A stretch of 5,686 bases of DNA from Chitinophagaceae bacterium (lineage in GTDB: Bacteria > Bacteroidota > Bacteroidia > Chitinophagales > Chitinophagaceae), in contig JAICHT010000235.1 in assembly GCA_025924755.1 (NCBI GenBank), positions 1 to 5,686 on the forward strand. The letters are read 5' to 3'. Shown in pieces: positions 1-5,686 of this stretch. The position numbers and the translations under genes were made by a program. The notes under the pieces are model-generated. The model was not told where the DNA came from and did no database searches. It saw nothing but the letters and a program-made list of their open reading frames with translations. Every line of letters begins with the position of its first letter. The first letter of the stretch is position 1.

Positions 1-38
1 CAGTGAAATTACTTTGTGAATAAATGCCATGGAGGTTA

Positions 39-106
39 TACTATATTAGAAAGCAAATGGCGAAAAAGTATGATAGCAGTTGCAACCATCGCTTTCTAAT
101 ATAGTA
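39..106. repeat. Perfect 16-bp inverted repeat with 36-base spacer
   Basis: Bases 39-54 (TACTATATTAGAAAGC) are the exact reverse complement of bases 91-106. Four further pairs (57-60 with 86-89) extend the stem after a small asymmetric internal loop, so a transcript of either strand could fold into a long hairpin. It lies 30 bases past the stop codon of the small sorting-signal protein gene. Neither arm is followed by a T-run, which argues against an ordinary intrinsic terminator. No matching target-site duplication is visible beside the arms, so a miniature mobile element is possible but not shown. Other options are an mRNA 3'-end stabiliser or a paired regulator-binding site. The repeat itself is certain; its role is unknown. 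Confidence 0.8.
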
Positions 107-135
107 GTAAGGAATAAACATAGGATCATACTAAT

Positions 136-372
136 CTACCGTGTTAACGTATCTTTTTCCCTTTTATCATAAGCCTTCTTTAATCCATAAGCGGCCCCCG
201 CTGCAATGAGTATACCTATACCCGTGTCAAAAGGTGCGTCTTTATTATGGCCTCTATCGTCATTCACTTTCTTGCCACCTTTGTCCGGTGCACCTTTTGC
301 TTGTACTATTCCTGGTAACACACTAAGAAACCCTACAATAAGCAGCGGTACCAGAAGCGATTTCTTTTTCAT
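136..372 (-). CDS. Small secreted protein with PID-CTERM-like exosortase sorting signal
   Basis: This is a 78-residue protein in three parts. Residues 1-25 form a signal peptide: lysines at 2-4, a hydrophobic core at 6-20, and a likely cleavage site after V-Q-A at 25. Residues 26-46 are a polar linker rich in Lys, Gly, Asp and Asn. Residues 47-73 are a sorting tail with P47-F48-D49-T50-G51, a hydrophobic Gly/Ala/Ile stretch (51-64) and a basic K-K-A-Y-D-K-R-E-K end. That layout matches the PID-CTERM class of C-terminal signals found in tiny Bacteroidota proteins, with Phe replacing the usual Ile. By family knowledge such tails are processed by an exosortase (an inner-membrane cysteine protease/transpeptidase), often in exopolysaccharide-producing strains. 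No exosortase is in the window. The mature protein would be about 20-50 residues, so a structural, anchor or signalling role is possible; its function is unknown. It starts at an ATG behind an A/T-rich leader and lies 84 bases beyond the methyltransferase, with a stem-loop between. Confidence 0.85.
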   Translation of the reverse strand: MKKKSLLVPLLIVGFLSVLPGIVQAKGAPDKGGKKVNDDRGHNKDAPFDTGIGILIAAGAAYGLKKAYDKREKDTLTR

Positions 373-411
373 AATTTTTATAGTTTAAGTGAAGAAAGCG
401 AATTGAGTTTA

Positions 412-441
412 GGCAAACGCTTGTCAACTCAAGCGTTTGCC
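412..441 (-). terminator. Strong 12-bp stem-loop after the methyltransferase gene
   Basis: Bases 412-423 (GGCAAACGCTTG) pair perfectly with 430-441 around a six-base loop. The hairpin begins 16 bases past the methyltransferase stop codon and ends 39 bases before the start of the next gene on the same strand. Position and stability suit a terminator or mRNA-end structure. However, in the minus direction the stem is followed by TAAACTC rather than a U-run, while the + direction has a short T5 (447-451). Factor-independent termination of the minus transcript is therefore uncertain. An internal segment could pair instead with 403-409, so an attenuator is also conceivable. Confidence 0.55.
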
Positions 442-456
442 CATGATTTTTAGTAT

Positions 457-1350
457 TCAGTTGAGTGCGGTAGGGTCATTCATTGTTTTCTTTGCTACAC
501 ACATCAGCGTTAAAGCGCTATCATCTGTGTCAGGACTTCTGCCTGATAAGATATTACCCAGCCGGTATTTAAAATCGGCCTTGCCTTTTGTACCCTGTAA
601 AACCTCCGCCCCCATGGTGTGATTATGCGGATAAACACTTACTTTAAAACCTAATGGTTCTAATATGGATTTGAATAGTTGCTTTGTTACGCCATCGCCG
701 GGCTTATGATGCAATTCGCAAGCTAAGCCCCAGTGCTGCTGGTTGTTGGTTTTATGAAAACCGTGGCCGGTTAATTTATACCATACTAAACGCGAATTCC
801 ACAACAGCTTTGCCAGGCCTTTATAGTTCCATGCGCTAAATTGAGGATCATGATCTGTGATAAGCAGTCCGCCGGGTTTTACCAGCCGGGCAGCTTCTTT
901 TAATACTGCTTCCATATCCTCACAATGATGAAGTGCCGCATTGAGCGTTACGATGTCGGCAAAGCCGGATATAAAAGGAAGACGGGTGGCATCTGCAAGT
1001 ACCGGTATATAACCAAGAGCTTTTGCCATTTCCAACGAGTGGGGTGCTACGTCTATCCCAATTAAAAGTTTGGGTTTCCCTTTTAAAGAAGCAAAAATGT
1101 TTCCCGGCCCGCATCCAATATCTACTATTACCTTATCGGTCCAGTCGCCAATTGCAGCCGTCCAACGATTGATAAACTCATCGCTTCTGTGGCAATAGGT
1201 AAGGTATTCCTCTGCCCACTCGGGGTGATTAAAATAATAAGCGTTAGCCATTAAGCCATCAGACGGATGGTGAATGGGAAGCTGCAGATAGTTTTGTTTT
1301 TCTTCTACTACCGTTCCCGTTTGCAGAAATGGTTTGATTTCAGAAAGCAT
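457..1350 (-). CDS. Class I SAM-dependent methyltransferase
   Basis: This 297-residue protein has a Rossmann-type methyltransferase core of the Methyltransf_11 kind at about residues 73-170. Motif I is V-D-I-G-C-G-P-G (76-83). An acidic residue, D100, ends the second strand and should contact the ribose hydroxyls of SAM. A-D-A (119-121) fits the adenine-binding position, L-N-A-A-L-H-H (136-142) is the motif IV region, and K-P-G-G (158-161) precedes the fifth strand. The roughly 70-residue N-terminal lead and the histidine/tryptophan-rich C-terminal part (170-297) would set substrate choice, which the sequence does not reveal. No signal peptide or membrane segment is seen, so it is cytoplasmic. 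Given the neighbouring sugar-transfer genes, methylation of a sugar or glycolipid is a reasonable inference, but a small metabolite or lipid is equally possible. It is separated by 266 bases from the upstream gene and may have its own promoter. Confidence 0.88.
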   Translation of the reverse strand: MLSEIKPFLQTGTVVEEKQNYLQLPIHHPSDGLMANAYYFNHPEWAEEYLTYCHRSDEFINRWTAAIGDWTDKVIVDIGCGPGNIFASLKGKPKLLIGIDVAPHSLEMAKALGYIPVLADATRLPFISGFADIVTLNAALHHCEDMEAVLKEAARLVKPGGLLITDHDPQFSAWNYKGLAKLLWNSRLVWYKLTGHGFHKTNNQQHWGLACELHHKPGDGVTKQLFKSILEPLGFKVSVYPHNHTMGAEVLQGTKGKADFKYRLGNILSGRSPDTDDSALTLMCVAKKTMNDPTALN

Positions 1351-1616
1351 AGTTTCAGTTTTAAGTGTTAAAGAATAGAAGGTAAAATGTTGGAGTATTG
1401 TTGGTCAAAAATGATCAGGATGAAAAGACTGTAACTTATACTCTATTCATACACTTAGCGGATGTCACGATTACTTTTGCAAGCCCTATTAGAGTTAACT
1501 GTTTACTTGTGATTTGGTTAAAAGATCAATAGCTAATTACAATACAGTCGCCCTTTTCAGCTTGTGCTGCATTAAATTTCTGCTGGTATATTAGCCCTGT
1601 TAAAACGTATTGCTTC

Positions 1617-2135
1617 TTAAAAACTATAACCCATCGAAAAGAAAAAGGAGCCATAAAATTTGTATCGCATATTCCAGAAATCGTCTGAAGGAGGATCTAA
1701 CCGAAGTTCAGGAGACGCAACAACCTTAAAGAAAGGGCCAGCATTCTTCCGTTGATACCTGTATCCAAAACCGGGTATAATATACAGGTACGTATCTGAG
1801 TTCTGCAAATTAGTGGGAAAGGTATCATGACCTTTGATATAAGCTGCCGTTACAAGGCTGAACTCGGCATGGCTTGACTTTGTGCCGGTTATTAAATTAA
1901 TACCTATCGGAAAGTATAAAGCCTCCTTGGTTACCGAAAAGCCAACGCGGTAACTGTATGCTAGGCTTTTTTTATTTGAAAACACCCTGTCGTAATTGAT
2001 AGTATAAGCCGGCAGATGCGTTGTCAGTTCTACATAAATGGCATTCATTTTACGATCTTCCATTTGCTGAGAGTAAGCAACCCGGCATACACATAGAAGT
2101 ATGCTGGTAAGTATAACAGTTAGTGTTAGGTTCAT
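1617..2135 (-). CDS. Small outer-membrane beta-barrel-like protein
   Basis: This is a 172-residue exported protein. Residues 1-22 are a signal peptide (hydrophobic TVILTSILLCVC, then a probable cut after A-Y-S). The rest alternates polar and hydrophobic residues in short strands ending at turns: 33-38, 43-50, 58-67, 73-82, 89-98, 115-128, 134-142 and 158-172. The chain ends in G-Y-S-F. A terminal aromatic residue in a final amphipathic strand is the usual recognition signal for outer-membrane insertion by BAM. The strand count suggests roughly eight strands. The pattern (I-N-Y-D-R-V-F early, G-F-G-Y-R-Y-Q in the middle, S-M-G-Y-S-F at the end) resembles hypothetical outer-membrane proteins common in Bacteroidota. 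The two cysteines (15 and 17) lie in the signal peptide and are not in a convincing lipobox. Its role is unknown; it could be a passive pore or a surface factor. Gaps on both sides exceed 260 bases, so it may be transcribed alone. Confidence 0.75.
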   Translation of the reverse strand: MNLTLTVILTSILLCVCRVAYSQQMEDRKMNAIYVELTTHLPAYTINYDRVFSNKKSLAYSYRVGFSVTKEALYFPIGINLITGTKSSHAEFSLVTAAYIKGHDTFPTNLQNSDTYLYIIPGFGYRYQRKNAGPFFKVVASPELRLDPPSDDFWNMRYKFYGSFFFSMGYSF

Positions 2136-2151
2136 ATAAAAGCCGCTTCTT

Positions 2152-2183
2152 TAAAAGTATAGCCGGCACTAAGTTATTCCAGA
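2152..2183 (-). promoter_or_regulatory. Weak Bacteroidota-type promoter candidate for the beta-barrel gene
   Basis: On the minus strand TCTG (2183-2180) is followed after 20 bases by TACTTTTA (2159-2152). The Bacteroidota consensus is TTTG, a spacer of about 19-21, then TANNTTTG. Each box has one mismatch to the consensus, including loss of the final G in the -7 box. The -7 box would end 16 bases before the ATG, giving a very short leader. The spacing is right but the match is modest, so this may be chance. Confidence 0.25.
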
Positions 2184-2186
2184 AGT

Positions 2187-2399
2187 TTAAAATAAAAGCT
2201 TTACGTCTTCAAACACATGCGTGTCAAAATTTTTATATAGCACCAAGTAAAAAGAAATGCATAGGTGCTGATTGTCACAAACTGCATACGTAGTGCAAAA
2301 ATTATAGGGCTTATGACTTGAACTTTGATGCTTTAACACCGGCACTTTAATAGATATACTGTTTTCAATTCTTATGAATAAACCGGCGAGTGCGGTCAT
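2187..2399 (-). CDS. Doubtful 70-residue open frame
   Basis: This open frame has its ATG only four bases after the stop codon of the family 2 glycosyltransferase, a spacing that would allow coupled translation. The predicted 70 residues show no signal peptide, membrane helix, repeat or recognisable motif. Composition is mixed, with scattered Cys and His and many Phe, Tyr and Leu residues, as expected from random translation of AT-rich DNA. It occupies most of the 268-base space between the glycosyltransferase and the beta-barrel gene. The only argument for it is position. More likely it is noncoding sequence or the remnant of a former gene. Confidence 0.2.
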   Translation of the reverse strand: MTALAGLFIRIENSISIKVPVLKHQSSSHKPYNFCTTYAVCDNQHLCISFYLVLYKNFDTHVFEDVKLLF

Positions 2400-2403
2400 C
2401 TGT

Positions 2404-3303
2404 TTAATTTACACTAATTTCTTTCAGTTGCGCTTCTTGCATTTTTACAGTACCGATGGAAGGACTTTGCTGAAAATTAGAAGCGTTTATGATTTCCCGG
2501 ATCTTGCAATACGTCTGCATATAATAGGACATTCGTAATACGGCATGTGCAAACCCCCTGGCACCATCTCTAAAACCACCATATAGGAAAAAAGTTCCGA
2601 AAAAGAATAATGGAGGAAAAAGCGAGCTAATCATTAACCGGTATTTTAACTGTTGGTTCCAGGACCAATGGGCTGAATTACCTTCTTTTATAGCTTTTAA
2701 ACACCTGGCGGCCTCCCAGCTTGCATACTCATTATGTTTGATAACAAAATTGGAAACGCCCCGGTTATCCTTATGATCTATTTTACTTTTAATAACGCCT
2801 ACCTCGCCATTGATTATTGAATGCTCATGCACTTCCATATCTAACTCGCTCCAATGTTCTTCATTAACGCTTTCATATTCACCGGCGCCTACCTGAAAGA
2901 GAGCCAGCTTACGCAATGGATATCCTCCCTTTAATTTCTTACCTAAAAAATAGGTTGAATAACTTAACCAGTAACCTGCCTTGTTTTCATTTTTCAATTT
3001 TTGCCTAAGCTCTGATTTAAATGCTTCAGTAAGGTATTCATCTGCATCTAAAAACAACACCCATTTTGTGGCAGGCATATAATTTTTTAAAAACCAATTT
3101 CGCTTTTTAGGAAACCTGCCATTCCATTTAAAGCTGATGACTTCTGCACCAAACGCTACTGCAATATCTTTTGTATTGTCGGCACTGCCGGAGTCGATAA
3201 CGATTACCTTAGTTGCCAAATCTGTTCCGATAGCTGTCAGGCAACCTAGCAGGTTTTGCTCTTCGTTCTTTACGGGTATCACAATGGTTAAATCGAGCAT
3301 CAT
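2404..3303 (-). CDS. Family 2 glycosyltransferase (WaaE/KdtX-like)
   Basis: This 299-residue inverting glycosyltransferase has a GT-A fold. The N-terminal strand L-T-I-V-I-P-V-K-N-E-E (5-15) is the usual family 2 opening. V-I-D-S-G-S-A-D-N-T (35-44) binds the nucleotide, and F-L-D-A-D-E-Y-L (84-91) carries the D86-x-D88 metal site. Residues 131-180, with histidines in H-E-H and I-D-H, match the later part of the fold found in WaaE/KdtX-like beta-glucosyltransferases. The C-terminal region has a hydrophobic stretch (225-243) followed by G-G-F-R-D-G-A-R-G, which suggests membrane association, as expected for an enzyme acting on a lipid-linked acceptor. The donor sugar and acceptor cannot be read from sequence. 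Two ATGs occur in tandem (3303 and 3300); the first is taken, and the choice changes one residue only. It is probably the last gene of the asparagine synthase-glycosyltransferase-acetyltransferase operon, 83 bases after the acetyltransferase. Confidence 0.9.
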   Translation of the reverse strand: MMLDLTIVIPVKNEEQNLLGCLTAIGTDLATKVIVIDSGSADNTKDIAVAFGAEVISFKWNGRFPKKRNWFLKNYMPATKWVLFLDADEYLTEAFKSELRQKLKNENKAGYWLSYSTYFLGKKLKGGYPLRKLALFQVGAGEYESVNEEHWSELDMEVHEHSIINGEVGVIKSKIDHKDNRGVSNFVIKHNEYASWEAARCLKAIKEGNSAHWSWNQQLKYRLMISSLFPPLFFFGTFFLYGGFRDGARGFAHAVLRMSYYMQTYCKIREIINASNFQQSPSIGTVKMQEAQLKEISVN

Positions 3304-3386
3304 AGTAGTAAAAATTTAATAAGGTGAATTGAATAATAAATAATCATTGAGGATACGCATGTCTACCGGTATTTTCCAGAAAATAA

Positions 3387-4031
3387 TCAGTGCATATAAA
3401 TACTGTTGATAAAACCAGCGTTGCAGGTATAAGATTGCGTATAATAAACCGGGTGGAGTGGCGGCTTCTTTTGGATATTTGTAATCTTTTCTTGTTCTTC
3501 GCGATCCTTAAGCGGCTTACAAGGATGCCCGGCACAGATCGTCCATGAAGGCATATCTTTATTTACTACAGACCGGGCGCCAATCACACATCCTTCACCT
3601 ATTGTAACACCCGGATGTACAAAAGTTTCAGCAGCAATCCATGCAGCATTGCCAATATAAATGGGCTTGGTGACTAGCGGAAAACCAGGCTGCGTATAGT
3701 CATGGGTTCCGGCGCATAAGTGTGCTCCCTGCGATATAACAGCACGGCGGCCAATTGTAATTTTACCTTGTGAGTACAGGATTACCCTGTCAGCTATTCC
3801 ACACTCATCTGCAAGTTCCAGGTTCCAGGGCGCCCATATTTTAACACCCGGATATACATGCACTCCTTTGCCCACCTTTGCTCCAAACATTCTTAGCAAA
3901 AAGGACCGCCATTTATGGACAGGTGTGGGAGATAAACGAAAAAATGTAGACGTTACTATATTCCATAACAACCGTGCAAAACGATTGCGCAGCGAAAATG
4001 AAGGACCAGTATGTGTATCATGATTATACAT
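3387..4031 (-). CDS. WcaF-like hexapeptide-repeat O-acetyltransferase
   Basis: This 214-residue enzyme has left-handed beta-helix repeats. Residues 10-50 are a helical lead. Imperfect hexapeptide turns run from about 51 to 165 (for example V-G-K-G-V-H, I-G-R-R-A-V-I, I-G-N-A-A-W-I, I-G-E-G-C-V-I-G). H110 in A-G-T-H-D-Y is the likely catalytic histidine by comparison with the maltose/galactoside acetyltransferase family. P-S-W-T-I-C-A-G-H-P-C-K-P-L-K (161-175) is the usual family ending. By family knowledge such enzymes transfer acetyl from acetyl-CoA to a hydroxyl of an exopolysaccharide sugar, as proposed for WcaF in colanic acid synthesis. The chain runs about 37 residues past the usual end (178-214), and this tail has no repeat motif. 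It sits 39 bases after the family 4 glycosyltransferase, so both probably act on the same glycan. The name WcaF is by similarity only; the sugar target is unknown. Confidence 0.9.
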   Translation of the reverse strand: MYNHDTHTGPSFSLRNRFARLLWNIVTSTFFRLSPTPVHKWRSFLLRMFGAKVGKGVHVYPGVKIWAPWNLELADECGIADRVILYSQGKITIGRRAVISQGAHLCAGTHDYTQPGFPLVTKPIYIGNAAWIAAETFVHPGVTIGEGCVIGARSVVNKDMPSWTICAGHPCKPLKDREEQEKITNIQKKPPLHPVYYTQSYTCNAGFINSIYMH

Positions 4032-4070
4032 TGCTTTAAACAGACTTATACTACACGTAAATATTAGCTA

Positions 4071-5330
4071 TTAAACTTGAAGTTTTTGCATGAATCTTTC
4101 TGCAACACAGGTGATTGAAAAATTATTCTCATAACAATACCTGGCTTTCTTTCCCATGCTATTTTTTTCCTCTGGAGATATATGGTTCCATCGAAATAAT
4201 AATTCATTTATTCCTTCTATTGTATCATTGGCCACTATCCCTCCGCCACTTGCTTCTATTTCCCGCCAAATATTTACCTTGTTAGAAATTAGTACAGGCT
4301 TGTTACATGCTAAAGCTTCAACCACGGCTATTCCAAAATTTTCCTGATGACTAGGTAATATAAAAGTTTCACAACCATAAAAAGCTCCCCATTTGGCATT
4401 ACCACTAAGCATGCCGGTAAAAAAGACAGATTCTTTTAGTTCTGGGCTTTTAATCACGAACTGCTGTAATTCATTACCGTATTTTGTTTCGAGGCCTGGC
4501 CCTGCTATAACTAATGCAGGAGAAAGTTGATCTTTGATTATATCAGATATAGTTGATTTTTGATTGGTAATATTAGCATGGTCAGTGATAGCTTTTGATT
4601 TTAAAAAATTTGCATACGCCGTTATTAACAGGTCTACTCCTTTTTTGTTATGGAGCCGGCTGAGGAAAAGAATAAAAGGTCGCTTATTTAAGCCCGGACA
4701 TTTTTCCAAAAAAGCATTTTGCATGGTAGAAGTATAGGCCGGAGGTTCCGCTATTCCATAACCAATATTAATTTCCCTTTTTGGTTTATAGGGGGTGAAT
4801 GGTAGCTGGGCCAATTGCAGCTCTTCTTCACATGTAAACAATACCGCATCAGCTTTATTAATAACGCTGCCTTCAATAAGTTTGTAATATATCCAGTTAC
4901 GAATGGCTTTTAATTTTCTTTCAGGAGCCTGCTGAAAGTAAGGATCGAGCATACCATGCGGCATAATATAAAGTTTTGGAACTTTTGCTTTTCCTATTGT
5001 ACCCTGTAAGTACTTTAAACGCCTAATGGCCTTACTTACTGCATAACTATGATAAAGCCAAAGTCCATGTACTATCACTGCATCAAACCGAAGTAAATTT
5101 TCCAGTAGCCACGGAATAAGTTTTGAACTATACCTCCAGCCTTTACCAGAAGGACCAGTAGCATGTACAGGAAAAGGATCTTTACCTAAAAAAGCTGCAC
5201 CTGGTGCATCCAGACTTACTACTTCATTGTGTACACCCCATGCTTCCAATGCCGGTATAGCGTTTCTTATACCCTGGCAGGGTCCGCCATGAGAGGGGTC
5301 CATACTTGCTATAATGCGAAGAAGATTCAA
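4071..5330 (-). CDS. Family 4-type (GT-B) glycosyltransferase
   Basis: This 419-residue retaining glycosyltransferase has two Rossmann-like domains. The N-terminal acceptor domain (1 to about 200) opens with L-L-R-I-I-A-S-M-D-P and the G-G-P segment (15-17), with V-I-V-H-G-L-W (85-91) and M-P-H-G-M-L-D-P (123-130) further on. The C-terminal domain has F-L-S-R-L-H-N-K-K-G-V-D-L-L (222-235), a strand and loop V-I-A-G-P-G (274-279), and the donor-binding E330-x7-E338 motif in H-Q-E-N-F-G-I-A-V-V-E-A-L. No signal peptide or membrane helix is present, so it should act at the cytoplasmic face of the inner membrane on a lipid-linked sugar using a nucleotide-sugar donor. A polar segment at about 243-270 separates strands that are usually closer and may be a lineage-specific insert. 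The gene lies 24 bases after the asparagine synthase gene and 39 before the acetyltransferase, consistent with one operon. Donor and acceptor are not predictable here. Confidence 0.92.
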   Translation of the reverse strand: MNLLRIIASMDPSHGGPCQGIRNAIPALEAWGVHNEVVSLDAPGAAFLGKDPFPVHATGPSGKGWRYSSKLIPWLLENLLRFDAVIVHGLWLYHSYAVSKAIRRLKYLQGTIGKAKVPKLYIMPHGMLDPYFQQAPERKLKAIRNWIYYKLIEGSVINKADAVLFTCEEELQLAQLPFTPYKPKREINIGYGIAEPPAYTSTMQNAFLEKCPGLNKRPFILFLSRLHNKKGVDLLITAYANFLKSKAITDHANITNQKSTISDIIKDQLSPALVIAGPGLETKYGNELQQFVIKSPELKESVFFTGMLSGNAKWGAFYGCETFILPSHQENFGIAVVEALACNKPVLISNKVNIWREIEASGGGIVANDTIEGINELLFRWNHISPEEKNSMGKKARYCYENNFSITCVAERFMQKLQV

Positions 5331-5354
5331 CGAAATACTATTTTATCTTTCTGT

Positions 5355-5686
5355 TTATTGTACTCCGGCACTTTGAAGAATGGTGATATTGCGCAAGGAT
5401 TTGATTGCTGTTTTTTCAGCTGCCTGCCCTTTTAGCCAATGGCCTAACACACACCAGAGCCAAGGCCGCGTCCAATGTAAAAGACCTTTATCAAAAAGAC
5501 CTTTTACCCGTAATGGCTCCTGCATATTTAAAAAATCAGCAGCGGCCTGTAAACCATCTTCTGTAAATTGAGCTAGAGGGCCTTTGATCCAATCATTCAT
5601 CGGCAAACTAAAGCCCTGCTTGGGCCGGTTATATACTTCAACAGGAAGATCGTTACGAAATGCCTCTACAAGAAGTGGTTTAATAC
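5355..5686 (-). CDS. asnB: Asparagine synthase (glutamine-hydrolysing), C-terminal end, partial
   Basis: The frame is open to the right edge, so the 5' part is missing and only about 109 C-terminal residues are seen; full AsnB-type proteins are about 600 or more. The visible part starts I-K-P-L-L-V-E-A-F-R and contains R-P-K-Q-G-F-S-L-P-M-N-D-W, which matches the conserved R-x-K-x-G-F-x-x-P-x-x-x-W segment near the end of the synthetase domain. It finishes with a helical tail typical of the family. An internal TTG at 5606 is not a start. By family knowledge the enzyme takes ammonia from glutamine and amidates an adenylated carboxylate, usually aspartate. In polysaccharide loci, relatives amidate sugar acids (WbpS- and WbmE-type roles), and the neighbourhood here makes that a fair alternative. 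The amidotransferase domain and active-site loop lie outside the window, so the substrate is undecided. Confidence 0.88.
   Translation of the reverse strand, partial: IKPLLVEAFRNDLPVEVYNRPKQGFSLPMNDWIKGPLAQFTEDGLQAAADFLNMQEPLRVKGLFDKGLLHWTRPWLWCVLGHWLKGQAAEKTAIKSLRNITILQSAGVQ

Noticed and set aside
206..388. Open frame on the + strand opposite the sorting-signal gene
   Set aside because: It mirrors a well-supported minus-strand gene, has no recognisable motif, and extends only into the A/T-rich leader.
2239..2269. 6-bp inverted repeat (AGCACC with GGTGCT) as terminator for the family 2 glycosyltransferase
   Set aside because: The stem is short, the loop is 19 bases, and the following sequence is A-rich before any T-run, so it is weak and could be chance.
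2163..2350. Repeated CCGGCACT at 2163 and 2339 as direct repeats flanking an inserted segment
   Set aside because: Only 8 bases are shared, and the same word occurs elsewhere (about 5365), so it is probably chance.
3344..3535. 63-residue minus-strand frame overlapping the end of the acetyltransferase gene
   Set aside because: It lies mostly inside the acetyltransferase in another frame, is rich in Arg/Lys/Ile without motif, and its start is internal to a confident gene.
5380..5571. Open + strand frame opposite the asparagine synthase end
   Set aside because: The minus-strand frame carries the conserved family motif, so the + strand frame is a shadow.
1..5686. CRISPR array, tRNA, rRNA, insertion sequence or transposase
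   Set aside because: No regularly spaced repeats, cloverleaf-like sequence or transposase-like protein was seen on either strand.

Overview
The window looks like the tail of an extracellular or capsular polysaccharide biosynthesis locus from a member of the Bacteroidota, plausibly the Chitinophagaceae or a relative. That placement is inference. It rests on AT-leaning DNA, start codons preceded by A/T-rich leaders with no Shine-Dalgarno sequence, protein families typical of the phylum, and a small protein with a Bacteroidota-style C-terminal exosortase sorting signal. Every convincing gene is on the minus strand, so transcription runs from the right edge to the left edge.

Right half (5686 to 2404), in transcription order: the C-terminal end of an asparagine synthase (AsnB-type amidotransferase, cut by the window edge); a family 4-type glycosyltransferase; a WcaF-like left-handed beta-helix O-acetyltransferase; and a family 2 glycosyltransferase. 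Gaps are 24, 39 and 83 bases, so these four are probably one operon. Together they would add and decorate sugars: two transferases build the repeat unit, the acetyltransferase O-acetylates it, and the AsnB-like enzyme may amidate a sugar acid or simply make asparagine.

Middle (2403 to 1351): a 268-base gap holding only a doubtful 70-codon frame and a weak promoter candidate, then a small secreted protein that looks like an outer-membrane beta-barrel, then a 266-base gap with no gene.

Left part (1350 to 1): a class I SAM-dependent methyltransferase, a perfect 12-bp stem-loop just after its stop codon, and a 78-residue protein with an N-terminal signal peptide and a C-terminal P-F-D-T-G / hydrophobic / basic tail resembling the PID-CTERM exosortase sorting signal. 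Beyond it lies a perfect 16-bp inverted repeat (39-106) of unknown role.

The most notable feature is the tiny exosortase-type substrate beside polysaccharide genes. Most of its mature length is a charged, Gly/Lys/Asp-rich linker plus the sorting tail. No exosortase gene is visible in the window, so the cognate enzyme must lie elsewhere.
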